The position numbers and the translations under genes were made by a program. The notes below the pieces were generated by a model, which was not told where the DNA came from, searched no databases, and worked only from the letters and a program-made list of their open reading frames with translations. Positions 37,755-45,266 of a stretch of DNA of 45,853 bases are shown here, piece by piece. Every line of letters starts with the position of its first letter. Within the stretch, counting starts at the first letter, position 1. Source of the DNA: a virus; IMG/VR virus record IMGVR_UViG_3300022602_000167, positions 1 to 45,853 of that record. One strand, written 5' to 3'.

Positions 37755-37767
37755 CCGTGTTTCACGG
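37755..37767 (-). other. Small hairpin in leader of 36238-37737
   Basis: CCGTG-AAA-CACGG on the minus strand forms a 5-bp stem with a triloop, ending just before the AAGGAG Shine-Dalgarno at 37743-37748. The rest of the 37738-37894 gap holds the CTAAATA site and nothing else I recognise. Confidence 0.4.
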
Positions 37768-37864
37768 TTAACCTAGTTTGGATTGCTCCGCATCTCTTTC
37801 GAGCTCTTTGTCGGTTTACCACAGTTGAATATCGTAAAACCTTGGTCAGATTTTACAGTAATAG

Positions 37865-37871
37865 TATTTAG
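37865..37871 (-). promoter_or_regulatory. Candidate cyanophage-type late promoter CTAAATA
   Basis: On the minus strand CTAAATA is identical to the late promoter motif reported for T4-like cyanophages. It lies in a true non-coding gap, 127 bases upstream of the fibre gene ending at 36238, and would give a leader of about 120 nt. Other copies of this string in the window lie inside genes and are probably chance. Confidence 0.6.
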
Positions 37872-37894
37872 CTTATTTGGTTTTTACGGGTTGA

Positions 37895-39112
37895 TTACCC
37901 TAAGATTACATCCCATGCCCACATGACGTCTTGGACTTGGTCTGATGATAGTACAGCTGAATTACCGCCAACTGGTATCCATTGATCGCCATAATAAATT
38001 TCTCCATAGCCAATTGTACTGTTATAACGTGTAGCACCTTGCTGTGGTTGGTAGGGACGGTTGTTGCTAGTTCCTGCTGGTATAATTAATCCGTTAGCAC
38101 CGGAAAATTTAACATAACCGTATCCAGTGCTGTTTAAAGTAAATGCACTATTAGTGTTGTTGGTTATACTACTACCCGATATAGGCAATAAATTCCCGTT
38201 AATTTTAACTTGGCCGGTGACGGTAGTTGTAAAATTAATATCATAATTAGAATCTGTAAAAGAATTGCCAGAAATTGTGAAATTTCCAATAGTAGATGTC
38301 GTACTACTAATAGATCCACTGGTTCCACTGGAAACTGCATTTAATGTAGTTGCATAAAAATTCAACCATTCTAAACTACTGCTACCTAGATCATACAAAT
38401 AACTTGGCTGATAATATGGCGCCGCTGGGTTAGTGTATAAAGTTGTGCCATCTTGGGCTAGTAGTATTTGACCATCTTGTGTATAGTAAGGCAAACTAAC
38501 AGGAGTTATTAGTGTTGTTGGAACATTTGGTAATAGATCACTGTTTAGTTCTGCAACAAAAGTAATACGTTCTGATGCATTTGTTCCAAAAGTAATGTTA
38601 CCGTCCCAAGTAATATTTCCTGTAGCATGTAAGTTAGCATTTACAGTTACTTGTACGCTTCCATTATCATTTGCAAGATTTATTTGCCCGGTACCGTTAG
38701 GACTAATATTAATAGGATCATTAGTAACGGTAGTGGTTAAATTATTAGAATAAAAATATAAACTATTTGTGCTCAGTCCCGGAGTAACAATCGTTGGATT
38801 ACTAGCTTGATTTGGACTAAGAGTAATTCCACCAGTTAAATGTTGTATTGTATGACCAGATACAGTAAAATTGCCAATATTTGCAACTGTACCTATGAGA
38901 TTAATGGTGTTTAAAGTACTAGAACCTACACCGTTATTGTTTTTTGTAGTGCCAATAGTTAAGGCACTACTACTACCTAAACTGTTAATACCTATATAAT
39001 TATTGTTTACATCGAGGTAAAGTAAACTGTTGTCAAACGCAAGGTTTTGACCGTTACGTTTGAGATTATCTGCTAGTAACGGGCCACTAATTCTACCTAG
39101 TTCGCGCCCCAT
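37895..39112 (-). CDS. Fibre protein with GRISGPL N-terminus (405 aa)
   Basis: A paralogue of the neighbouring 499-residue protein. It opens MGRELGRISGPLLADNLKRN, then FDNSLLYLDVNNNYIGINS. Repeats such as NFTVSGHTIQHLTGGITLSP and ITWDGNITFGTNASERITF follow. The end holds YVKFSGANGLIIPAGTSNNR and GATRYNSTIGYGEIYYGDQW, with a GG linker and a short hydrophobic tail ending WDVILG. The N-terminal 35 residues are the most similar part, so a common attachment point on the virion is likely. There is no clear Shine-Dalgarno (GGGCCTAGACT before ATG). Confidence 0.76.
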   Translation of the reverse strand: MGRELGRISGPLLADNLKRNGQNLAFDNSLLYLDVNNNYIGINSLGSSSALTIGTTKNNNGVGSSTLNTINLIGTVANIGNFTVSGHTIQHLTGGITLSPNQASNPTIVTPGLSTNSLYFYSNNLTTTVTNDPINISPNGTGQINLANDNGSVQVTVNANLHATGNITWDGNITFGTNASERITFVAELNSDLLPNVPTTLITPVSLPYYTQDGQILLAQDGTTLYTNPAAPYYQPSYLYDLGSSSLEWLNFYATTLNAVSSGTSGSISSTTSTIGNFTISGNSFTDSNYDINFTTTVTGQVKINGNLLPISGSSITNNTNSAFTLNSTGYGYVKFSGANGLIIPAGTSNNRPYQPQQGATRYNSTIGYGEIYYGDQWIPVGGNSAVLSSDQVQDVMWAWDVILG

Positions 39113-39126
39113 AGTCTAGGCCCGCC

Positions 39127-40149
39127 TTAACTATCAAAGCCTAATAAGGCTACGACAACTTTGCCATAAGGTACTGGTGTACTAAAATTCAAATAGTATC
39201 CGCTACCGCTAGCACTAGCTTGTGTAATAGTAACTGCTGTGTTAACTGGTACTGTACTTGTGGTAGTGGCATTGTTGATTGTAATGCTGACTAACGAATC
39301 TGTATTAGGATCAGTTACATAACTTTGTACAGTTGTTGAACCAGGAATATTAGTTCCTGTTACCGTTGCGCCAACTAGATTAACTGTTGGATATACTGCT
39401 CCAACGCTGTCAATTTCTCCACCGTTTACATAAGTTCCAGTGGTTGTGTTAGCAAAACTAACACTTCCTGTAGTACTTCCTGTGACTGTAAATGTTCCAT
39501 TATATCCATTTGGATTTATTCCAGTAACGCTAATTTGTGATCCAACAGCGAATGGAACTGCTGTTTTGGCTGTGAATGTTAGTGTAGCTGTAGTACCATT
39601 GCCACTAGCACCAGTAACAAATAAACTGGTATTAAAGTACAAAGTTGTAGTTCCGCTAGCATAGGCAACACTATTTTTTGGTGTATAAGTTTCTGCTGGC
39701 AGTGTTGGATTTTGTACAACTGTATAGTTTATACCGCTAACTTGAATTACGTTTTCTACAATTACTAGAACGTTTTGTGCGCCAATTGTTGTGTTGTTAG
39801 CATTATTACTTGGATTGTAATAAGTGCTGTTTAGCGGACCAAAATAGGTATTTGAGCTATCTCCCGCACCTAAATTTTGTTGAATAATTGTACCTTGCTC
39901 AACAAATCTTAACGCTCTCCAGCGTCCAGCGGAATAAATTTCTACTTGACCTCCAGTGACTGCATCTGTATTGTAGCGCATCATTCCGCTTGTTGGACTA
40001 CCGGGACGTGACGCAGAATTTCCTACAGGAAGTACTAGGCTTCCGTTACCTGTAGGAGCAATATAGACATTGGCATTTGCCACATCTGAATATACAGTTG
40101 TGTCATTTGCTGTTCTACGATTGATGTTTTGTCGTTTTAAATATCTCAT
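39127..40149 (-). CDS. Virion structural protein with RP-GMxRYN motif (340 aa)
   Basis: It opens MRYLKRQNINRRTANDTTVY, then VYIAPTGNGSLVLPVGNSAS and RPGSPTSGMMRYNTD with EIYSAGRWRALRF. The middle has QGTIIQQNLGAGDSSNTYFG and IVENVIQVSGINYTVVQNP. Next comes a 60-residue NGTTATLTF...GYNGTFTVTG module that is also in the giant fibre. The end is YYLNFSTPVPYGKVVVALLG. This whole layout is familiar from T4-like cyanophages, where the protein is structural with no fixed role; a baseplate or fibre adaptor is plausible. The ATG overlaps the stop of the upstream gene by one base. Confidence 0.8.
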   Translation of the reverse strand: MRYLKRQNINRRTANDTTVYSDVANANVYIAPTGNGSLVLPVGNSASRPGSPTSGMMRYNTDAVTGGQVEIYSAGRWRALRFVEQGTIIQQNLGAGDSSNTYFGPLNSTYYNPSNNANNTTIGAQNVLVIVENVIQVSGINYTVVQNPTLPAETYTPKNSVAYASGTTTLYFNTSLFVTGASGNGTTATLTFTAKTAVPFAVGSQISVTGINPNGYNGTFTVTGSTTGSVSFANTTTGTYVNGGEIDSVGAVYPTVNLVGATVTGTNIPGSTTVQSYVTDPNTDSLVSITINNATTTSTVPVNTAVTITQASASGSGYYLNFSTPVPYGKVVVALLGFDS

Positions 40150-40487
40150 TATACTGGTAGTGTACTTAAGGTCATTGAAAGTGTGCTTGCGGCGCCTGCC
40201 ACAGCTATGATAGTATCATTTGCACTTAAAACTAGTTTTTCTTGATCTAAACTTACCGTTTCTCCTGCTGGCACTGGCAATTGATATATTATCATGTTTG
40301 TATTACTGGCTGTGCCAACACTGCCTCCACTATTAGGAACAGCATACACTGTTATAGTTGTATTAGTTCCACTAGTATAATTACAAATAATCATGCTAGT
40401 AATAGCATTACCTGTTTGACTGCCAGAAACTGTGCTGGTATAAACTGTTGTGTTGGTGTTGCCAATAAGTGATGATGTTAATGCCAT
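40149..40487 (-). CDS. Small beta-rich virion protein
   Basis: 112 residues, strand-rich: TSMIICNYTSGTNTTITVYA, MIIYQLPVPAGETVSLDQEK and LVLSANDTIIAVAGAASTLS. The PAGETVSLDQEKLVLSANDT segment is typical of small beta-sandwich proteins beside phage fibre genes. It resembles the protein at 35901. The Shine-Dalgarno is AAGGAA. Its last base is shared with the next start, so the two are made together. Confidence 0.75.
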   Translation of the reverse strand: MALTSSLIGNTNTTVYTSTVSGSQTGNAITSMIICNYTSGTNTTITVYAVPNSGGSVGTASNTNMIIYQLPVPAGETVSLDQEKLVLSANDTIIAVAGAASTLSMTLSTLPV

Positions 40488-40496
40488 GTTTGTTCC

Positions 40497-41507
40497 TTAT
40501 AATAAAATGCTCAATAGCACAGCTCTATTTCTACTTATCAACTCATCTGGTGTTTGATTATTGCTGTTGGTAAAGAATATTCCAGATTTGCCTGGACCAT
40601 TAGTAGCACTTGAATAAATCTTGCTTGTTCCTACAGAATAACTTGGTGTAGCACTTTGATTGTCAAGATTTAAAACAGCATTAACTTCTACAGTTCCATT
40701 AGTAGCTGTAATAATTAAATTATTTGAACTAGTGTTTGTAATAGTATTTAATTGTGCGCCCGAGCCGCCACCGATTCGAACGTACCCGGTAGTTAATCCG
40801 TTAGTATCTAGTGTACTAATGGTAGTTTGTGCTATTTGAAATACTATGTTTGTATTGTTTGCTTCAATAGAACTGCTGGCATTTGAGATGGTAGTTCCGT
40901 TTGTTGCTGGGTATATAACCCTGTCTACAAGAGCAACACCTTGAGTAGGACTACCTGGAACATAGTTACTAGCAATATAAGTTGACACCCATTTTTTAGT
41001 AACTAAATCATTATCATCCAACACATTTAGATAATAGTTGCTACTGTTAGCAACACGTAAAGTAATATTACTGTTTAGTAAATCAAAACTTAAATTGCCT
41101 ACACCGTCTGTTACGATAGTTCTTAACTGTATTGCGTTAAGCGTACCATTAGCTGTTCTTGCACTCCAAGTTCCTGATACATTGCTTGAACTTGTTGCAT
41201 CATAATGAGTCAATTGCTCATTAAAAATAAATTGGGCGGCACTGTAATTGCCGCGTTCTACTTCTATACCTGATGTATAATTATTACCTGCACTGATACC
41301 ATTGCCTGTTTGGCCATAGTTCAATTGAATTATATTATCAGTTACTTGTGTGTTTGTGCTTTCTATATAAGTCAAAGCACCTTGTACATCAAGATCGCCA
41401 ATAACTAAAACTTTCCCGTTGGTGGCTTGTGTATCCAAAATGATGTTGCCGCCAGTTTGTACCTGTAGCCTATAATCACCGTTACTGACTTTAACTATTC
41501 TTGACAT
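40497..41507 (-). CDS. Virion fibre/structural protein (336 aa)
   Basis: It opens MSRIVKVSNGDYRLQVQTGG, then NIILDTQ and VLVIGDLDVQGALTYIEST. The rest reads QVTDNIIQLNYGQTGNGI, SGIEVERGNYSAAQFIFNEQ, DDNDLVTKKWVSTYI, and a C-terminal SSATNGPGKSGIFFTNSNNQ with TPDELISRNRAVLLS. This order is known to me from T4-like cyanophages, as a probable fibre with a beta-helix start. The Shine-Dalgarno (AGGAT) follows a 7-bp GC hairpin. Probable role: fibre or baseplate part; the host ligand is not inferable. Confidence 0.8.
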   Translation of the reverse strand: MSRIVKVSNGDYRLQVQTGGNIILDTQATNGKVLVIGDLDVQGALTYIESTNTQVTDNIIQLNYGQTGNGISAGNNYTSGIEVERGNYSAAQFIFNEQLTHYDATSSSNVSGTWSARTANGTLNAIQLRTIVTDGVGNLSFDLLNSNITLRVANSSNYYLNVLDDNDLVTKKWVSTYIASNYVPGSPTQGVALVDRVIYPATNGTTISNASSSIEANNTNIVFQIAQTTISTLDTNGLTTGYVRIGGGSGAQLNTITNTSSNNLIITATNGTVEVNAVLNLDNQSATPSYSVGTSKIYSSATNGPGKSGIFFTNSNNQTPDELISRNRAVLLSILL

Positions 41508-41520
41508 TTAGAATCCTGTT

Positions 41521-41538
41521 GGGGGACCTAAGTCCCCC
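41521..41538 (-). other. GC-rich hairpin between two structural genes
   Basis: GGGGGAC-TTAG-GTCCCCC on the minus strand gives seven perfect base pairs. It lies between the stop of the 594-residue protein and the Shine-Dalgarno of the next gene. No U-tract follows, so it is not a typical terminator. It may protect or separate mRNA segments. Confidence 0.6.
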
Positions 41539-41546
41539 ATTATTGA

Positions 41547-43331
41547 TTAACCGTTATCGATCTTAACTGAAGTGTTTAGCACTGCTGAACCAAATGTCCA
41601 GTTAACTACTGATCCACTTGTAAACTGTGTACCAGTATTAGCTGTAACACGGCAACGACGGTTAGTAATCTTAGTTACCCAGTATGTACCACCAGCTGAG
41701 TCAACAGCATTGATAGCCATTTGACCTGCTGTAGTTGGAAGAGCGGCAATTAACTTGCAATAAGCTGTACCGTCTTGATTCTCAATTTTAAAACGTTGAT
41801 AGTTTTCTTGTTTGATAATAGTTGAATCTTGACGTAGTGTTGATCCAACTGTGATAGCTTGTGCAAGCATAGCTGGATAACGACCTGAATAACCAGTAGT
41901 TACTTCAGAAGCTACAACTGCTGTTACAACACCGCCTGAACCAGTACCGCCAGTTACAGCTACAGTCAAGTACTGACTACCGACACCTGTTGTACTAGTA
42001 ATTGAAGCTGTTGTAGTTGTTGAAACTACAGTGCTTGTAAAGAAGTTTGCATAGCTTGACGCTAAACTAATTTGACTTGTTGCGGCATTAACTGCAACTA
42101 CAAAGTAAGTACCTGCGGCATAACCTGCACTTGAAGCACCTGAACCTGTAATTGTAAATGCTTGACTTGGAACTAGACCATCTACTGTACTTACAGTTAA
42201 TGTACCACCAGTTGTTAATGTTAAACCAGTTACTGTACCAGCTGTTGTTACAACTGCTGTTGATGGTAAAGCTGTTGCGCTGGTTAATGATGACAATGTA
42301 ACAGTTGAAGTACCATTAGTTGCAGTAACAATATAGTTGTTACCTGTTGTATAACCTGTCCAAGTTGTACCACTGATAGAACCAGTTGCTGTTAGAATTT
42401 GTCCTACCCAGAATGTACCAGCGGCTTGTGCTGTACCAAAAGTAAAGTTACCACTTGTACCAACTGTGATAGTACCTAAACTTGTACCAGTTGCACCATA
42501 ACCAGCGCCTGCTGTTGCGGCAGTAATGTTTACAGTTCCAGTTGATCCAACAAGATATCCGTTACCAGCTTGTGTAACTGATACGTTGTTAATGCCCCAT
42601 TGACCTACAGCAATAGTATTACCTGCACCGCTTGATAATGAACCAGTTGCGGCTAATGCTGATGTAGTAATAGTTCCTGTGCTACCGCTTAGATATACTG
42701 CGCTAGTAATTGCACCAGCTACTGTACCAATTGTAACTGCACCGTTACTGATTGCTGTTGAACCGCCAGTAAATGTAATTGCTGTACCAGCAATAGCGTT
42801 AGCATAGCTAGATGCTAGTGTTACTGTTGTTGAACTTGAAGTTGTTGCGGCAACATAATATGTTGTACTTGCGGCTAAACCTGATGTAGTTGTAATCGAA
42901 GCGCCAGTAATAAAACTAGTACCTTGAATATAACTACCACTTGTAACTGTTACTGCTGTACCGTTAGTAGCAGTAATTGTGTTACCACTTACTGTTGCTA
43001 GTGTTGGAGTAAATTTAATACCAGTTGTTGCTTGTGTAATTACATCAGTTGCTAGATAAGCTACTGTTGCTGTACCAGCTACTGTAATTTGACCAGATAC
43101 TGGTGAAAAATATGGAGTACCTGTTGCACGAGTTGCACCTTCACCAGTCATCAATGGAACTGAAAATAACAATGTTGGAGTTGCAGTATATGTACCTGCT
43201 GTTCCTACTGTTGCACTTGCTATGCTTGCTCCGCCTAAATCAGCATCGCCTGCTGTGTTTGCGGCACCTAAATTGCCGTCTGCGCCGCGGTTACGTGCGC
43301 CTAAATATTTTTTGTTTAATGGACGTCCCAT
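41547..43331 (-). CDS. Virion structural protein, MGRPLNKKYxG family (594 aa)
   Basis: I set the start at the ATG at 43331, because AAGGAG lies 7 nt before it and MGRPLNKKYLGARNRGADGN is a conserved start in marine T4-like phages. The open frame could extend to 43400, but without support. The middle is rich in Thr/Ser/Gly and has a GTYTATPTLLFSVP strand and several YYV modules (TTYYVAATTSSSTTVTLASS). The C-terminal part is the family's signature: IIKQENYQRFKIENQDGTAY, INAVDSAGGTYWVTKITNRR, and VNWTFGSAVLNTSVKIDNG. Position next to gp23 suggests a capsid or neck decoration, which I cannot confirm. A candidate CATAAATA promoter lies 80 bases upstream. Confidence 0.8.
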   Translation of the reverse strand: MGRPLNKKYLGARNRGADGNLGAANTAGDADLGGASIASATVGTAGTYTATPTLLFSVPLMTGEGATRATGTPYFSPVSGQITVAGTATVAYLATDVITQATTGIKFTPTLATVSGNTITATNGTAVTVTSGSYIQGTSFITGASITTTSGLAASTTYYVAATTSSSTTVTLASSYANAIAGTAITFTGGSTAISNGAVTIGTVAGAITSAVYLSGSTGTITTSALAATGSLSSGAGNTIAVGQWGINNVSVTQAGNGYLVGSTGTVNITAATAGAGYGATGTSLGTITVGTSGNFTFGTAQAAGTFWVGQILTATGSISGTTWTGYTTGNNYIVTATNGTSTVTLSSLTSATALPSTAVVTTAGTVTGLTLTTGGTLTVSTVDGLVPSQAFTITGSGASSAGYAAGTYFVVAVNAATSQISLASSYANFFTSTVVSTTTTASITSTTGVGSQYLTVAVTGGTGSGGVVTAVVASEVTTGYSGRYPAMLAQAITVGSTLRQDSTIIKQENYQRFKIENQDGTAYCKLIAALPTTAGQMAINAVDSAGGTYWVTKITNRRCRVTANTGTQFTSGSVVNWTFGSAVLNTSVKIDNG

Positions 43332-43410
43332 TTGTTTTCTCCTTAAGTGACGTTCTAGGTCAATACGCAGTGGGTAACTGCATAAACTTGCCCAATGCAA
43401 GCTGACAATG

Positions 43411-43418
43411 TATTTATG
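43411..43418 (-). promoter_or_regulatory. Candidate late promoter CATAAATA
   Basis: Minus-strand CATAAATA is one base from TATAAATA. It overlaps the stop codon of the gene at 43414-44007 and lies about 80 bases upstream of the ATG at 43331, in an 82-base gap with no other signal except the Shine-Dalgarno. Confidence 0.5.
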
Positions 43419-44007
43419 CGTAAGTGATTCTTAAGGCCGCTTGAGAGATATAAGCCAAATCGCTATGCGGATATATTATATTACTTTTAAAACTTACTAC
43501 AATACCAAAAGTTGGATCAGCTATATTGGCCGCTGTAAGCCCAGTAGTACCCCATAAATCACTACGACCTCCATAGACATTTAAATCTCCAACTGGCGTT
43601 AATGGCACATCATTAGGGCCACCTCCTGTGTACATGTTGCTTTGCACAGGATTAATTGTACTAGCATAGTTGTTGCCAATAAGATTACCGTTTAATGTTA
43701 GTTGTATTAACAAATCTTCAATACGTGCGGCACGGCGAATGTTTAATGAAAATTCTATACCAACAGGAGTTTGTCCAGTATTAGGAAACTTATATCCAGT
43801 ACACCACAGTTGGCTTGTGTTAGATAAAAATGTTTCCATCCACAAACCACTAATTGTATATAAAGGTTTTTTAGTAATTGCTTCAACATTCTCAACAATA
43901 GTAGTAGGATTAAATTTCCAATCAATACTAGGAATACCTGTTATATTATTAGGAATAGTTACATTAGAAATAGTAGTTGGATTAAGAAACAAGGTTTGTG
44001 TCATCAT
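43414..44007 (-). CDS. Virion structural protein, jelly-roll-like (197 aa)
   Basis: I chose the ATG at 44007 over a TTG at 44019; an ATG at 44004 is also possible, and no Shine-Dalgarno is clear for any of them. Segments include ISGLWMETFLSNTSQLWCTG, VGIEFSLNIRRAARIEDLLI, YGGRSDLWGTTGLTAANIAD, and the ending HSDLAYISQAALRITYA. The 'YGGxSDLWG...A...FGV...Y...R(I/V)TY' ending recurs in phage structural proteins that I cannot assign a named role. It is separated from gp23 by a terminator, so it may be expressed apart from the capsid gene. Confidence 0.72.
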   Translation of the reverse strand: MMTQTLFLNPTTISNVTIPNNITGIPSIDWKFNPTTIVENVEAITKKPLYTISGLWMETFLSNTSQLWCTGYKFPNTGQTPVGIEFSLNIRRAARIEDLLIQLTLNGNLIGNNYASTINPVQSNMYTGGGPNDVPLTPVGDLNVYGGRSDLWGTTGLTAANIADPTFGIVVSFKSNIIYPHSDLAYISQAALRITYA

Positions 44008-44022
44008 ATATTTACCCAAACA

Positions 44023-44046
44023 AAAAGGCTTCCGAAGAAGCCTTTT
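44023..44046 (-). terminator. Intrinsic terminator with UUCG tetraloop after gp23
   Basis: AAAAGGCTTC-TTCG-GAAGCCTTTT on the minus strand forms a perfect 10-bp stem capped by the extra-stable C(UUCG)G loop and ends in a U-run. It follows the gp23 stop by 32 bases. The plus strand also ends in TTTT, but there is no plus-strand gene here. Confidence 0.92.
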
Positions 44047-44078
44047 ATTTTATTACATAAACCTCTTAGGTTATCAAA

Positions 44079-45254
44079 TTAACTGAACTTAACGTTAGCT
44101 GAAGTGATAGCAACTAGACCTAAATAGTCAGCGGCGTTACCTAGAGAAGATGCAGTATTTGACAACTCAACATAACCATAACGTGTCATGAATGATACGA
44201 CTGGTTCAAATGTTGATGGGTCAAGAACAACACCACTGCTCATCAATGGAATGTATGGGCAATAGAATGCTGGAGCATCTGATTCGCTTGATCCTTTGTA
44301 TCCGATTAGGATTGAAGAAGAATCTTGAGCATAGCTGTTTACATAAATCTTCATAGCACCGTTCAATGTACCAACGAACTTAGTGTTTGTTGGAGCTTCG
44401 AATGTACCTTCTGTTGTACGAGCAAATGCGCTAGTAGTAGCAGATTGAAGAATTGTCAATGCAAATGGGCTAACAACAGCGTAGTTACCTGCGCCACGAC
44501 GTGTACGTTGAGCGATCAAGTTGCTTACGCGATTGATCTGAACTGCCAATGCGGCATGCTCGTCACCAACGAATGTTGCTGTACCAGAAACAGCTGACTG
44601 GTCATAAGTTTGTGTAGCTGAACCAGCTAGACTTGTTAATGACGCAATGATTTCTTGGTCGATTTCAGCAGTGATTTCTTGTGCTAGAGCAGCCATTACT
44701 TCTGCTTCAACGTCAATACCTTGCTGAGCTTGTGCATCCTGAGCTGATTCAAATGTCCAACGAGCTGACAATTTACGTGTCTTCGCTTCAACAGTTTGTT
44801 TCAAGATTTGGATGCTCATTCTGTTACCTGCTACACCTTCTAGTGTTGCTGTTGAAGCTGCCTTAGCGGCTGCATCGTTAGCATTACCAGAATATGAAGC
44901 CGCAATCTTGAATGGGCTTAGTGCTTCTTCACCAGCTAGTACGTTAGCACCTGCTGAAGTATCACTATAACGCACACGTAGAGTGTGGATTTGACCGACT
45001 GGGCCAGTCATTGGTTGTACACCAACTAACTCGTTAGCAATAACGGTTGGCATAACACGACGAATCACCGGTAGAATTACGCGGTTTAATGTTGCAACGT
45101 TACCAGCAGAAGTAGCACCAGCAGTTGGAGATTCCATCAAATACTTGCGAGTATTTTCTAGGGTCACACCCATTACTGATTTTTTAGTGCCTTGTAAGCC
45201 TTCTAATAGGGCTTCCTTAGTTTCTGCCCAACGTCCGTTTAATAGTTCTGACAT
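44079..45254 (-). CDS. 23: Major capsid protein, T4 gp23-like
   Basis: 391 residues forming the hexamers of the head shell. Matches include LNRVILPVIRRVMPTVIANE and LVGVQPMTGPVGQIHTLRVR (T4: ...CGVQPMNSPTGQVFALR), KTRKLSARWTFESAQDAQAQ, the EITAEIDQEIIASL segment, and VLDPSTFEPVVSFMTRYGYV near the end. T4 gp23 has 521 residues and cyanophage versions are commonly around 470, so this is a short form; the insertion domain appears reduced. A likely prohead protease site, LME|S, is at residues 39-42, giving a mature protein of about 350 residues. AAGGAG lies before the ATG. It follows gp22 as in T4 and is the best phylogenetic marker in the window. Confidence 0.93.
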   Translation of the reverse strand: MSELLNGRWAETKEALLEGLQGTKKSVMGVTLENTRKYLMESPTAGATSAGNVATLNRVILPVIRRVMPTVIANELVGVQPMTGPVGQIHTLRVRYSDTSAGANVLAGEEALSPFKIAASYSGNANDAAAKAASTATLEGVAGNRMSIQILKQTVEAKTRKLSARWTFESAQDAQAQQGIDVEAEVMAALAQEITAEIDQEIIASLTSLAGSATQTYDQSAVSGTATFVGDEHAALAVQINRVSNLIAQRTRRGAGNYAVVSPFALTILQSATTSAFARTTEGTFEAPTNTKFVGTLNGAMKIYVNSYAQDSSSILIGYKGSSESDAPAFYCPYIPLMSSGVVLDPSTFEPVVSFMTRYGYVELSNTASSLGNAADYLGLVAITSANVKFS

Positions 45255-45266
45255 TTAAATTTCTCC

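Noticed and set aside
5589-40149. A diversity-generating retroelement acting on the fibre genes
   Set aside because: No reverse transcriptase and no template/variable repeat pair with adenine-specific changes was seen. The visible repeats are protein modules.
43332-43400. N-terminal extension of the 594-aa protein to 43400
   Set aside because: The extension (MHWASLCSYPLR...) crosses the Shine-Dalgarno of the well-supported MGRPLNKKY start and is not a known family start.
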